Shown: one piece after another, positions 20,894 through 34,500 of the stretch
How the letters are laid out: each line of letters begins with the position of its first letter
Numbering within the stretch: position 1 is the stretch's first letter
Assembly (NCBI GenBank): GCA_003693705.1
Contig: RBZT01000127.1
Span: 8,910 to 72,909 of the forward strand
DNA from: Polymyxa betae
Taxonomy: Eukaryota; Endomyxa; Phytomyxea; Plasmodiophorida; Plasmodiophoridae
Direction: 5' to 3'
DNA length: 64,000 nt
The notes under the pieces: model-generated
Database searches by the model: none
The model's input: the letters and a program-made list of their open reading frames with translations, nothing else
What the model was told of the DNA's origin: nothing
Made by a program: the position numbers and the translations under genes

Positions 20894-21831
20894 TTTGTTA
20901 CTGTTTTACCTGTTGGGATCCGAATTCCAGATAAAAATCCAGCTGAGAACAATAAACCATAAAATAATACAAACAGAAGATAGAAGTATGAGAACTGTGG
21001 AATACCATGGTTTGGTTTTGGTTTGATATCCATAATTATGATGTGGATCGATAAGAACGATAGAGCCCATGAGAAACCCACCCACAAATCCACCTAGGTG
21101 GGCCCTTAGCAATACATGTTATATTAGAAGCATTAGCACATCCTATATGAGATTGCTTACCAATTATCAACAATGGGTAAAAGTCCTAGTGAAGAGTAAA
21201 TCACTCCATGCATTTTCGCTCAATTCGCATACCAATAGCTAAGCCGAAAGCAGCGTTGACAATCAGATTCAGCAAATAACAGAAAGCGCTGCCCTCCATA
21301 AGTCTATAATTATGCAAGAAATCCCCGAAAAGGGACCCGATTAGTCCAAACTAGAATATTGTTTCATTTGGTGATTGACTCTATCAATTAATGATTACAT
21401 ACCAATGCTCCTGAAGCGCCAATGCTAATCTGCAATGGAAGAAATACAGCACTTAGTAGATTGCCGCTAATGCTTGATGTCAAATATATAACTGCTAAAC
21501 GCCACCATCCAAATCCTTGCTCAATATTACCACCAAGACGCCAGATCATATTCAAGTTCAAAACGATATGAATAATGCCAGCATGCAGGAAGGCTGCTGT
21601 TATGAAACGCCACCATTCACCAGCTCGAATTTTTGCAGAATCCTTAGCCCCAAGATCGTCTAAAACAGCGGCCGAAGGACCAAATGTCGGATTATCACTA
21701 AAGCTTTCGAATCGCCAGTGATTCTGGTACATTGAGTATGTGAAGGCGGCGACATTTACAATGATCATCAAAACAGTAAACCTTCTTGGATGGACAGTTG
21801 GAGGCATCATATATGTCGTGGAGTTGACCAT
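20890..21831 (-). CDS. Rhomboid-family intramembrane serine protease
   Basis: The minus-strand exons begin MVNSTTYMMPPTVHPRRF, with a hydrophobic first segment. WWRFITAAFLHAGIIHIVLN contains the conserved loop/WR motif and HxxxN helix. ISIGASGALV carries the catalytic Ser (GxSG). Further hydrophobic helices follow, and GGFVGGFLMGS near the C-terminal end is preceded by the exon holding HLGG with the catalytic His. So the Ser/His dyad is present and the enzyme is probably active. Rhomboids cut within transmembrane segments of substrates. A possible upstream exon encodes a few more cytosolic residues. Position of the active site and helix order match secretory-type rhomboids; localisation is not determined. 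Confidence 0.85.
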
Positions 21832-23191
21832 ATTTGCCTAAGGTTAAAGGCAGTAAATATAGTTTCGAATGATGAAGAAGCGACGATGTAACCTGAATTG
21901 CACTGCTGTGCCGATAACCCTCACCCGCAACCAAAAGATATCAGCCAAGCACCCAACACCAAACACAAATGGTGAAATTTAGAGATTTCGCTAGAACTAA
22001 CCATACCACAATTTTCGAGCCTTGTCAAGAGATTTAACAAACATCTAGGCACGTGCCTCGGAGAAAGAGTTCAGAACATATTTTTGGCTAAAAGAGTGTT
22101 TATGATGTACGAACGTCAACTGCAAACGTGAAACTGACTGATAAGTTGGACTATAATGATAACCTGATACTATAGCGATATAAATGTATATATATCACTA
22201 TAGATATTGTGATTAATACGGAGATGTTTATGGTGTGTCTTGTACTATAGAGTATAGACTATAGAGTATAGACTATATTCTACATCTCTCCTATTATAAT
22301 ACTTGTATATCAACCATCATCAAGATCCAAGTACTAATAGCCACTCCCTGCTCTCTCATATTCATTATAATACTTGTATATCAATCATCATCAAGATCCA
22401 ACTACTAATAGCCACTCTTTGCTCTCTCATATAATCTACAATCTATCTTCGCTTCTAGACAACCGATATTCGCTCTTTTCATTGCCAATATGGTCGTCAG
22501 TTTCTGCTGTTCAGATTATGTCTGCCTAATGCCATATTTATAGGCCGCTTTCTTTAACTTTCAAAGTCTTTTATGCGTCATATTGCTAACGATTTGCACA
22601 TGCGCGTATATTCATGCAAGATGGCCCTCAATATTGGATTCGCATAAGACAGGGTATTTGGGACTCTCTTCATGCCTGCTTGTGTGTTAACTTGGAACAG
22701 GTTTCGTGGACTGTTTTGGAAGTTTGCACGAGTTGGTATGGGCAAATGCTAATAATACTGTGCTCAATAAGTGTTGACTATCTATTGTAATAGGAGAACG
22801 TCTAAGTCCAATTATTAGTTTTTGTTGCTTAGCAATGGGATTCAGTACCATTTTCCTGGAGTCTTAATGAATCCTCTAAACTTAAAACTTACATAAAAGT
22901 AAATTAACATTTATACTTTTTTTAACTTGTTGGAGGCAACTCACTATCTTATATGCCTGAAATTGTTTTAGTGAAAATGAATTTAATCAAGAGTGTATGG
23001 CATGAGAAGATTCTAATAGAAACTGGAAATGGGTCTTGGACGAATCAGCAAGTTTATAAAAGGTTGTTGAGGCTGGAGAAGTTGATAAATAGGAGATTTG
23101 CGCTAATATTCAGAATTGTCGGACTTGATTCAAGTCCGAAAAATTAGGATCGGGTTCCTCATCGGACTTCACTCGTTGTCATCTTGCCGTT
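21832..23191. other. Intergenic region with tandem duplications, upstream of the uL2 gene
   Basis: Contains AT-rich sequence, short repeated ATAGAGTATAGACT units near 22245-22275 and the 71-bp tandem duplication listed separately. A 64-codon ORF at 22953-23147 has no recognised domain. The last 60 bases before 23192 are pyrimidine-rich, as is common before ribosomal protein gene starts. Confidence 0.4.
22293..22434. repeat. Direct tandem duplication with a 71-bp period
   Basis: The unit starting ATTATAATACTTGTATATCA at 22293 recurs at 22364 with only a few substitutions over about 70 bp. No coding potential. Confidence 0.75.
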
Positions 23192-23962
23192 ATGGGTCGC
23201 GTTATTCGTGGGCAGCGAAAGGGCGCTGGTAGCGTCTTCAAGGCCCATGTGAAGCACCGCAAAGGCGCCGCCAAGCTGCGCTCTGTTGACTACAGCGAGC
23301 GCCATGGCTATACTAAGGGTGTCGTTCGTGAAATCATCCACGACCCTGGACGTGGTGCTCCCCTGGCTCGTGTCGAATTCCGTCACGCTTACAAGTACAA
23401 GAAGGCCAAGGAGCTCTTCATCGCTGCTGAAGGCCTTTACACCGGTATGTTCGTCTACTGTGGTAAAACTGCCCAGCTGACGATCGGTAACGTCCTGCCT
23501 CTGTCGTCCATGCCTGAAGGTACCTTGATCTTCAACGTTGAAGCTAAACCTGGTGACCGTGGTACTCTGGCTCGTACCAGCGGTAACTATGCTACTGTTA
23601 TCTCTCACAACTCCGATGAGAACAAGACCCGTCTTCGTCTGCCTTCCGGCGCGAAGAAGATCGTCAACTCGGACTGCCGTGCTACTATTGGTGTTGTTGC
23701 CGGTGGTGGTCGCTGTGATAAGCCAATGTTGAAGGCTGGCCGTGCTTACCATAAGTACAAGGCTAAACGTAACTGCTGGCCTAAGGTTCGTGGTGTTGCT
23801 ATGAACCCTGTCGAGCACCCGCACGGTGGTGGTAACCATCAGCATATTGGTCATCCATCAACTGTCAAGAGGGATGCCCCAGCTGGTCAGAAAGTCGGTC
23901 TTATTGCTGCCCGTCGTACTGGTCGTCTGCGCGGAAAGAAGAAAATCTCCAAAGAGATGTAA
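23192..23962 (+). CDS. RPL8: 60S ribosomal protein uL2 (RPL8/RPL2)
   Basis: Single intronless exon, 256 codons, the normal length. Signature stretches include [20 protein letters not shown] at the start and [17 protein letters not shown] near the C-terminus, which holds the conserved histidine near the peptidyl transferase centre. It binds 28S rRNA and supports subunit joining. Codon use is much more GC-ending and restricted than in neighbouring genes, as expected of a highly expressed gene; this also produces a long antisense ORF that is not real. The start is set by the conserved N-terminus. Confidence 0.98.
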   Translation: MGRVIRGQRKGAGSVFKAHVKHRKGAAKLRSVDYSERHGYTKGVVREIIHDPGRGAPLARVEFRHAYKYKKAKELFIAAEGLYTGMFVYCGKTAQLTIGNVLPLSSMPEGTLIFNVEAKPGDRGTLARTSGNYATVISHNSDENKTRLRLPSGAKKIVNSDCRATIGVVAGGGRCDKPMLKAGRAYHKYKAKRNCWPKVRGVAMNPVEHPHGGGNHQHIGHPSTVKRDAPAGQKVGLIAARRTGRLRGKKKISKEM

Positions 23963-24267
23963 TTGCATTTCTTCTATCCTGCTGTGTTTCTGTAATTCAA
24001 TACACCGAAATTGCTTTAGTTTCATACCTTCTAATTCGTAACAAGGCATACAATGACACTCGAATCAAGTATTTGTTGAATTCTTTACTTGAAAGAGCGA
24101 TGTAATTGTAATCTGATGTTATCTTTTTATATTTACGACTTTGGGTTCGTTGAATTTATAAATTGAATATCGAATGATGCATTCTAAAGCCCTTGGAATC
24201 TATACTACCGATATATGAGAGCTGATGCGATTCTGTGGCTTTGCAAAAACTTTATTTCGCATTTCTT

Positions 24268-24960
24268 ATGGATGAACTCTATGTATGCGTTGAAGGCATT
24301 CCTCTCTTCCAGCTAATCTATGGTCGTTCTGGTCCACCTGGTCGTCTACATAGACTTCAACCTGAGCAATTACCAGATCCAGTACCTCCACTTCACCAAT
24401 TAATATCAGTATGGCCTGATCATTTTTAGTCCAATCAGTTTTCTCATAACTGTAGGAGTTTCCACATGCTGCCTGCCAACGATGTCTCCAAGAACCAGAT
24501 AGGAAGTCGCTGGTTGGTATTGGTCCGGCTTCTCATAATGTATTGGGTGATAGGAGTGATAGCCTATCTCTCTATGATTATTTAACCAAGATCCAAGACA
24601 ATCCCCAATGGATTATAACTTTGGCGAATAACACGAGTATGTAAACATGATATGTCAAGCTTTATATGAAATTTGATATAGTATGCAGATAGACATTGTG
24701 CTGACGCTCTGCTTCTATATTGTTGTCGAAACATATGTAATCTACCAGATGATCATGATCTATGTCTAGTGAGTGGACTACCATGTAAATTATCAGCTAT
24801 AATCATGTCGGCTGTAAGGAATAGTTCGTTCCTGTCTCTGGATCCACCTCAAGCCACACTCTTTATCGAGCAACTTGTGGATTCTGGAAATTCAGAACGG
24901 ACCAGGCTCATACAATCATATCTGAAGCTCGTGTACAGATATTTAAAGCCGAACCAATAA
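24268..24960 (+). CDS. Unidentified multi-exon gene
   Basis: Several open segments on the plus strand look like exons of one gene. The first starts MDELYVCVEGIPLFQLIYGR (24268). A middle segment (about 24490-24640) reads SLVGIGPASHNVLGD. The last ends TRLIQSYLKLVYRYLKPNQ at 24960. The opening resembles the first strands of longin-type domains, in which a short sensor-like segment precedes a GIPLF-type strand, but I would not assign a family. The exon joins are unresolved because frames change between segments. It lies between uL2 and the Sec14 gene, all on the plus strand. Confidence 0.45.
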
Positions 24961-25124
24961 ATCTCAGATATCTTGGCTGCAATCACTGAATCAGAAGCAA
25001 TAGAGGTGATAATAAGAAAACTATAACAAGAGTGGTCTGTTATCCTGCAAATTACTGCGTGATTTTCACTTTTTCAACATCTTTGTTAGATTGAGGTTGG
25101 CGAATCTGATAGACAAGAATAGTC

Positions 25125-26140
25125 ATGTCGGTCCAAATCACCAATGGAGTCCCACCTGAAAGCGTTGCTCTATCTCAAGAAGACCTGCAAGTTGAAACCC
25201 TCGTTTGCTATGGCTGCGGAGAGATCTGATCTGTCATTCAGTTCCTTGAAAAGCTCGAAAAAGAGTTTGCCAATGATATGCCTATTCAGCAAGATATGCT
25301 GATTCGATTCGTTCGGGGATATGCTAATGAAAAAACTCGCTGGGAAACCACTGTGCAAAAGTTGAAAGAAACGCTGGAATGGCGCAAGGCGAACAATGTC
25401 GATAAAATTCTCTCAGCTCCACTCGAAAACGAAGCGAAATATTTTGAAATGTGGCCTCATGATTTCCATGGATTCTCTAAAAGCGGTCATCCGGTTTATT
25501 ACGAGTCATCGTGTGCATCGGACCCTAGTAAGCTCCTGGAAGCTTTCTCGGTTGAAGACCAGCAGAGATTTCATATTCAGATGATGGAGATGCTAAATTT
25601 AATCAAACTAAAACGTCAACGAGACACTGGCTTTAGAACTTATAAAGCCATCGTTGTCATGGATTTATCAGGCCTGTCCAGACAACGTCAGTAATCATTT
25701 TCAAATCACATTTCATTGGGTTTTTTCATGGCTGAGAGTTTCATTGTATCCTATTGATATAATTTTGCTTTACAGATATGAGCTCCCAATTTACTGGGCC
25801 GATTAAGGCTCAGATTAACATCGATCAGTACTATTATCCAGAGTCTTTGCAGACTCTGTTCATCATTAACGCTCCGTTTGTGTTCCGAATGCTTTGGGGC
25901 ATGATCAAGCCCTGGCTACATCCTCTAACAGCAGCCAGGATCCAGATTCTGGGCTCCGATTATCTGAAGCAATTACAAGAAGTAATTGATGTGGACCAAA
26001 TTCCAAGATACCATGGAGGGTCTTGCAGCTGCTGTCCAGCTGATAAATCGCTTTCAGATCTTGCATCTGCCAAGTATCAATGTTTTGCCCAATTGCGGCA
26101 GGAATTGGTGGCATCTGAAGGCGATCAGCAGCAGTCGTAA
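25125..26140 (+). CDS. Sec14-like CRAL-TRIO lipid-transfer protein
   Basis: Three exons. The first encodes MSVQITNGVPPESVALSQED. After an intron (about 25185-25236, ending CAG) comes FLEKLEKEFANDM, then the CRAL-TRIO N-terminal helices (DMLIRFVRGY, WETTVQKLKETLEWRK). The lipid-binding domain has HDFHGFSKSGHPVYYES, then KAIVVMDLSGLS. A second intron (about 25687-25776) is followed by QINIDQYYYPESLQTLFIIN, with the typical YPE motif, and IPRYHGGSC at the C-terminal end. Such proteins exchange phosphatidylinositol and another lipid between membranes. It is short (about 290 residues), so probably only the lipid-transfer unit. The Cys-rich end (CSCCPADK) is unusual. Confidence 0.88.
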
Positions 26141-27375
26141 AGACGTCTTTTATTGTATACAAAATATTTTATCGAATTCTGATACCTTCTATGTTTGGCT
26201 AGGTATCTAATCCATAGCATTTAGATAATTCTCTTAAGAAGCTTGCGAATATGTTATAGCATCAGGAACCTTCTCTATCCGGCTGGTTTTCCTTTAGTTT
26301 TCGATCAGAGTAGTGCAAGTTGCACCTGAATTCTGTTTGCTATTTATTGTAAGCTGTTAACTGTCAAGGTGTTAAGTGATCATTATTAGCACCGTTTGTT
26401 TACAAAAACATTTGGTCGAGTGATATACAATAATACCAGATTAATATGCTTGATGCCAGCTTTATGACGTCACTGAATTCAACTCTCTAGCAAAACATTG
26501 CTTGTGATTGTTTCCTCAATCGTTCACAAAACATGGATTTGGTTGAATTTAAATTTAACACAGTTTGTAAAGCGGTTATAGCCCACTGGTGAGTTACTGA
26601 TTTCTATAGCCAGATTGCAACAATCTCCAGAGCTTCTATCGAGTTCAAATCTCAATTTCAATTCAATGAGCGATTAGACAAAGTGATTATCTTAGAAATT
26701 AGAGCCCGAGAAACTGATAAAACATATTTGTAAACCCGACAGGCTGAGTCTTGTATTATTGAAATTGGGCTTCTTGGATACGACCTAAATTGCAGAGTTG
26801 GATGAAAGTATGATGCCAAAACAGTTTTGCTAATTAGCATAAGCACTACGACCATGTAATTAGAATGGAGACTGTAGCATTCCCAACTCCAATGGACTGC
26901 AGCAACCTGACAATAGATTATCCATCCAGTACGATAATTTTACTAAAACATCGAGACTGAGAAATGATTTTACGACGTATAGTGGGTGAACTCTCAAGGT
27001 GATGAGACAATATAACCTTAACATAGCATACACCGAATGAACAGCTTGCCACTCAAGCTTCTGTCTACTTCTCCAATAATCACAAGAATCTGGTAGAAAT
27101 TTTTTTGAAATGAAACGAGTCACGAAAAAGTCCAAACGGCCCCATCAGCAAACTTGTTATAATGTGCTAACCAAGATTTATTTAAATAAACCGATATATC
27201 TGGCAGTCTTGGACAGTTAGTGACAAGTTCTGACAATCAATTAACAGCAGTATACCGGTAACCAGTATTGGAAGGAGAATTTTGGAATAATTTCATAAAT
27301 TTTTGATTAAGTGCGTGACGGTGTCCGTGATTTTGGATTTCATGGGAAATCTCTGCAACATTGCATTATTCAGCC
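26141..27375. other. About 1.2 kb without a supportable gene
   Basis: AT-rich, with short ORFs on both strands and no recognised domain. The minus-strand 91-codon ORF at 27135-26860 has a hydrophobic, non-conserved look. The last 150 bases probably hold the NSA1 promoter. Confidence 0.4.
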
Positions 27376-28496
27376 ATGAGTAAGATAGTCTGTGGTACAA
27401 ATACAGGTCTTATAAAGGGTATCATCTCTCTATTCATAAGTTATCTCCATTATATACTTATTTTCATTATTTAGTTGTTAATCTCAAATCGAAAACTGTC
27501 GAGTCAACATATGGAATCCAAGGCGTAAATCAATCCATTAGCAAACTACAAATATCTCATCAATGTCGACTAGCTATTGCAGCAAGAAAATCAGGCACTG
27601 TCACAATCACATCGCTTGAAGATGGTACATTGACGAAATCGCTGGAATTTGGGTCTCGAGATCTGGTCGGTTTATCAGTATTGCATGACAATAGAATTCT
27701 GTCCTGTGATGATATTGGCAATGTAAAGATTGCCAATATGGAATGTGATTCGATCATGACCAGCTGGAAGGTTGGTGATAGTATTCGAGGCTTCTCTTGC
27801 AATCTGGAACAATTTGCTTGTGGTGGTAAAGAGCAAGATCTCAAACTTTGGGATATATCTAATCAATCGATTATATTCCAAGGTAAGAATGTGCCTGTTG
27901 ATAAATTATCTATGAGAAAGCCGATCTGTATCAATACGATCAGTATGCATAACGATAATCGCAATCTGATTGCTACTGGCACTGCCTATCATGAAATTCG
28001 TCTATATGATACACGACGAGGTCGACGTCCTGTTAATGATGTTCAAGTTAGTGATAACGCCATCACTGCCATGACAATGGGTTCATCAGGTCAATCATAC
28101 AATATATTCGCTGCTGATGCTGCTGGTATACTACAGCAATATGATCTGAGAAAGAATCTGTCGGTTGTTGGTCGATATCGAGGTCCTACTGCTTCTATCC
28201 GATCTATTCATGTACATGCTAATAATGGTCTAATGGCATCTCTTGGATTAGATCGTCACTTGTATGTTCATGATGTCTCTACTAGAACATTATCTGCACG
28301 AATATATCTTAAACAGGCTCTCAATACTGTCTCATGGTATGATGGCATTAACACCTCCAGTACAGAACTAGACGGCCATGAAAGCAATGATGATGATGAT
28401 GATCTGTGGAATGATATGGAGAGCATAGATAATGACGATGATGATGATGACAATACGAGACTCAATAAACGGTCGAAACCAAGTGATGATGAATAA
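27376..28496 (+). CDS. NSA1: NSA1/WDR74 family 60S ribosome biogenesis factor
   Basis: Exon 1 (27376-27418) encodes MSKIVCGTNTGLIK. A 56-nt intron (27419-27474) joins it to the main exon. The WD-repeat propeller includes CGGKEQDLKLWDI, then FQGKNVPVDKL and TGTAYHEIRLYDTRRGRRP. The conserved C-terminal blade reads GLDRHLYVHDVSTRTL ... IYLKQALN. These match the WDR74/Nsa1 pattern (GKNVP, RRPV, YLKQ). In yeast and humans the protein acts in nucleolar pre-60S particles. The C-terminal tail is highly acidic (runs of Asp), with a final basic KRSKPSDDE. The gene is convergent with the giant GAF gene, whose stop lies only 26 bp beyond. About 350 residues, close to family length. Confidence 0.88.
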
Positions 28497-28522
28497 ATGA
28501 TAATATTAATAGATGATTGGAA

Positions 28523-31500
28523 TCACTGGTTATATAGCTGATTAGATATAATATTCCTGGCCTGATTAACAGCTACACGAACACGTTCATTACCATCAGC
28601 TGTATATTCCGATATTAGAGATTGCATAGCATTGATTAGTTGCAGATTATCACTTCGTACTAGATCAAGTTCACGTTGTAATTGTTTCATTTCAGATAGA
28701 TGAACCTGATTAGTATCATCATCATCAACGGATTCGGCAATCATCATTCGGAACTGCAACTGAGCATATCTAAGATCTTTCTCCAATTGTTCGATATGTT
28801 GTCGTGATGTCTGAATCACAGAATCTCTATCGGATAATATGGAATACATCTTTGACAATTCTGAATTCAATCGATCTCTAGTATTCTCAGCATCCTGTAA
28901 TTGAACCTGCAACGTTTGCATCTGGTTCATTTCAGTGTGCGCCAATCGTCTCGATCTATAAGTTTTTAATGGAATAATATCATCTTGGTCATTATCATGT
29001 TGTGAATCTGCTAATGTCTGCTCTAAATGTCGGATACGTTGCTGTGCAGATATAGTTTGTGTACGTATGCGATGAAACTGTTTGCAGTTGTATAGAGCAG
29101 TAGAGATGCGACTAGAGAGAATTTCCAGTCTGTTGATATGATCGGGAGTCCATCTTCTTCCATCAATATTATTATACTGACAGATCTATAATATACCCAA
29201 CTTCAATGACATGTAATATATTGAGACAATGTGATTCTGACCTCAACTACCCCAATAATACGCTGTTGATGGTCATAGACCGGTACAGCCATAATTGACA
29301 TTATATTGCATGATGTATACCAGGACAGATTACTGAGACCCAGATTCAGATTCTGTAACTCCACATTCGATAATATTGTATCATTCCAAGGATTAAACAG
29401 AAGCAATGATCGACCAAGACGTTGCACTATTCCTACGACACTATTTTGTGATGGTAGACGAATACTTCCAGGTACGACTTCGAATATGCTCAATACTACC
29501 ATTAGAGAGCATATGATGTTCTTTACCTGATATTGCATCAGCCATATTACTGAATAGATCATTATGTTCACTATCATAGAGAAATAAATGTGCACGATCA
29601 GCTACAAAGGCTTTGGCTATGAACATGTGCACAGCTTGGAACCTACACAGATGTTAGGTGTAATAACGAATATATATAGATATGGTTAATACAATTGTGA
29701 TAGCTGTACAATACCAATTATGGCACTACAGAACTGCACAATCTCATTCAACGAATGAATAGAGTCTTGATGCATTCGTATCTGATCATTGCTCAATGAC
29801 AGCGCATCCCGAACTCCTCCTAATTGTTCAGCAGATTTAACTGCTTCCTGCTCCCATTTACTGCACAGCCGATTGCTCTGTATGAATAAATGAACATAGA
29901 ATCTAATTTCAAACGGCTTTGCTGTGAATACCTGCATAATTAAAGACAGGAAGGCAGCAATGGATGTGAGATAATCAGCTTCAGTAATATATGGCTGATT
30001 CTGATCACATGGTTTAATATTAACTAATTGTAATAGACCAGATACACATGCTGATGATAGATCAATAATAGGTATAATTATGGTAGATTGTAATGTCTCT
30101 AACATCCATTGATCTGGAAATTCCGAATATCTCTCATCAACACTAACACATGGTATAATCTGTAATGAAGCTGATGATACAGCAGTACCCAGGAGACCTT
30201 GACGAGCACCAAAATGAACATCGTCATTTTGCCTGCCAGTTGCCAAGGACATGTCTGTGTAAATGAGATGGAATCTCAGATCATCAGAAAGCAGAAATAA
30301 TGCAGCACCACGAAATTCGAACCGTCGATGTAGCAATGAGATGAGATCCCGGCCGATCTGAAGACAACGATCGGGTCTATCCAGACGCCATGTACCAGCT
30401 CGTCCTAATAGCTGTAACTCCAACGATCTACATGATTCTATGCATACTGTTAAATTCACCAACATCTGTAAAAATCAATAGCTGACCTGATCTATCATCG
30501 ATATGAGCTTCACGATAATCTTCAGGAAGTTGGTGTTGTATAGAAAGGGTCATGATTACATCAGCAATAAGTTCAGCAAACTGCGATTGTTTGGGTGAGA
30601 AAGGCGATCCAGATTCATATCGAACACATCGAAGAAGACCCAGAGCAAGATCCTGATTAGGATCTTTGAGCGGTATATATAGTATAGAGGACAGATTCTC
30701 TGTCGAATACTGGCCCATTGCATCAGAATCGGGATTGTATCGTGGATCAGTGCTGATATCCACAACCATATATGACGATTTAGTAGATAGAACCCAGGAC
30801 ATAATACTACCAGCACCCACGATAGTCTTCTCAGTGAACGATTTCTCATCAACTGACCACATTATTAGATAAAAGATTGGAGACGTGTGACATTATTATG
30901 AACCTGGATATTGAAGTGAATTAGGTTGATGATGCTTAAATATAGTAACTGAATCAGCCTGCATTAATCTGCACCATGATGATTGTAACATACACATCTG
31001 TTCAGCAGTAATATTAAAACAAGATCCATTCAGCTTCAACACGAATGTCAATAGATCTCGCAATGCCTGCTGTCGACCTTTAAACTCATCTATCTCGTTA
31101 CTTAACTAGATTATAGAAATTAGAAGATTACCAATGTCTCATGGCCACAATCTTTACCTGATCTATTTTAGCATTGGCATTATTCAATTGATCAGTCAGA
31201 TAACGAATATTAAATAGATGATTGACCAGATTGCCATAGATGCTGCCGCATAACAGCTCCAGATCATCAAATCTGGGGCTGCGACGTATGATCTGAACCA
31301 ATAGATGACCGTACTGGCTCGGAATCCACATGGCCGCCATCCCCTGATGGGATCGCGATACAGCCGACATGACCATACCGCTCTGCATTGCTTGATGGGC
31401 AGATTGTGTGAGGTCATGATCAAGACCAGATGTTAGCTCATCTATAGATGTAATACGAGCCCAATCAGCCAAGATATTGAAACCATCATAGCTAATGGCC

Positions 31501-34500
31501 ATGGAGGCGAATATATCACGTAGAGTAACCTCAAGCCGGGTTGTAGCTGTACTCGATATTGAGCCGCGCCAATCGTTCTGAATGGCTTTGAGAACTTTCT
31601 GGGCATGATCTAGTTCTGTTCGAGCTCTTTTACCATTCTCTACAGCCTCATTATATTGCGATCTCAGCTGAGATTCAGATTCTTTCCATCGGTCTGCGAC
31701 ATGACCAGATTCCACAATTATGGTGGCAATCTGGGCCAGTATTTCCAGGCATCGTACGTGGCACTTGTTAGGAGATTGCAAGCCTGTCTTGGTTACAATT
31801 AAGATACCTGATCCCAGTGTTACTGCCGTGGAGATAAATGTTTGTGATAGAAGTGGGTATTGGCAAAGAGTTGAGTCGTTATGATGGCAATGATCATTGG
31901 TAACTGTTGACGACACTAACAATTGTGCTAGATCATGATCCAGAATTTGAACGCCTTCCAATAATAAGGTATTGTCAGTAATAATCGGAATGTATCGGCC
32001 TTGATTGTACTGGATCAGATTTGCAAATTTATCCATTATTGAATGGAGAGCTGTATGACCACCAGATCTCAGCTGCTGAATGGCTTCATTATGAATCCAG
32101 TTCATCACTGAGAAAAAGTCTGATAGAAATGTGTTCTCGTGACGGCATTGTTGTAATGCTTGTGTAGAGATGTTCATGGATTGTGACATTTGATCCATAT
32201 TATGACGTAGAAGTAGAGCAGATGCTGCTGATCTGGACACATAATCGCAGAACTCAATCTGTGATATATTCCATGCATTACTGCTAAATATCAACAGCAA
32301 ATAATCACTGAAAAGTCCTGAACGCAATACAAAATTTGATTGCAACTGATGGTCAACATCTTGAGCACAAATTCGAAGTAGGTCAATAGCAACATCAGTG
32401 GGTACAGAGACTGTTCGATTAGTTGGTGTCAGGTTCAGGATTCGCTCATCAACGTCGTTCTTTGACATCAAACGAACTTGACATGGTATGAGAAGCTCCT
32501 GGACGGTACCAAGGAATCTCTCGAATGACATAGCATTGTCAAATACATCCATAGTTAAATGAAGTAATCGCTGAAAGGAGCAGGACTTAGAATTAGCCTG
32601 GGCCAGTGTTTCATTGGCTTCAGAAAGCTCAGCTTGTTGTGTATCAAGTTGAACTAATAATGAGGACACTTGGATCAGATACTGTATCCATAATCCTAAT
32701 ATTGAACAAAATAATCGCGCTTGATCGTTATTCACAGATTGATCGGTCTCTGGTCCTACAGCAAGACATACGCCCAAAACATTATGTTCACTATCTAGTA
32801 TTGGTAAACCAATCACTGATTTCTTATCCCTAATTAATCACATCTCACACACAATCAGACACATAATATCCAATATTTCAATTACCCATCGGCAATGGTC
32901 GAGCTGGGCCAGATTGATCGCAGATCTTTGAATTGGACCCGACTTTCGGTAATGTCCTTAGACGAGCAGGTCTGCTCCAGGACTTCTGATAGATCTGTGC
33001 AGCATGTATTACGAAATTGGTTACTTTGAGTCATATCCCGGTTACCTGAATTCAGTTCTATCATTGATGTTAAGGTTCTTAAATCAGTATATTTCAGTAA
33101 TTTTTCTGTGCCAAAAACGAAGAACTGTTCCAATCCACTAAGGGATTTCCAAAATATCAGGCCGCTTTCCTCCAACATCTCACGAATATTCATAGATAGG
33201 CCTGGGGATATCTTCCAAATCGTCTCCACAAACCTGGAAGCTAACGATGCTGCTTCACCCAATTGTAACGCTCTTTTACTGATTTTTGTCAAACGTGACA
33301 CCTGGGCTGATAACAAAACCTGCATTCGTTGACGGCTCTGACGTTCAGTCTGAGCCAGCTTAATAGCGGGTTCCAATCTATATGGATTGGGTGAGTATTG
33401 CCAAGGTTCGGTGAAATGAGTTGGTCCTCTACCGATCCTGGAGTTTCAGTGAGCTTCGATAAGATCGAACCATATCGAGTAGAATATTAGAGACACTCTC
33501 GAGGAACTTTTGGTCGCTGCTTGAGAATCGAGATCGATTCCCTGTCTCCAGATCACATTTATTGCACACACGAATAACGCCCAATACTCCCTGGTTGATA
33601 ACAGTTCAAACCTGAAATATTGTTGTGCTAATCACCATGAGCTGACCTCTTTATCGGTACCAATTGCCGACATCAGCAATGATCGTGGTTTGGGAGATGA
33701 TTTCAACCCGTATGGAATTCCATCATATTCCTCATTGTATGCATCGGGTACGTCATCTTCATGATAGAAAGCCGACATCCTGTTTATACTGCCCTCAAAA
33801 AATCATCATGGTTTAGAGTTTGTCATACCTGGAAACTGCCACCTGCGTCAACAAACACACCTCATCGATTGGACATCGCACTGTCTTCAAACTTCCGGTC
33901 GTACTGGACTCCGGCCCCGATGTCCACAGGTATGTGCATGTTTGATCGAACAGCCAGAGTTGGGCACATTCCGCACCCAGAAATTTGGCCTAACCATGTT
34001 TCGAATTAGGTTTGCAATTTCGTCAAAAGAGCGCTATTACCAAAGGACACGTATCAGGCCCGAAAACGTTATGCAATCCTTTAGACAAGGTAACAGTTCG
34101 TGCACATTCAATTAATGAATTTGCCATCTGTAGCTGGGTCTGTAATCGTCCCAGCTCTTTACATTCATGTGTACTCTTCTGAGTTAATTCTATTAATTTC
34201 CATTGATAAGCCATCAGCATATTGAGACGTGCAGAGACTGCTTTCATGCCCCAGAGCTCCACTCGACTAAATTCCTTCCCCTTTCCAATATAAGCGCATA
34301 ACTGTCCCCTCCATCCAGCATTTTCAGCTGAATCCAGATCCTCATTTAAGGCCGGAGACATTGAGAAATCTGCACGAGAATAAGTAAGCGAACCGGGCTA
34401 TCCAACATTGTTCTGACGTGATATTGGTGAGGAATTGCTGATTGTTTCGGAATCAGGAAGCCAGCGATACCACATTTTCCCAATGCGAATCTGTTGATAT

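Noticed and set aside
23159-23854. 231-codon ORF antisense to uL2
   Set aside because: It mirrors the strongly biased codons of the ribosomal protein gene and its product is low-complexity Thr/Val-rich; no independent evidence.
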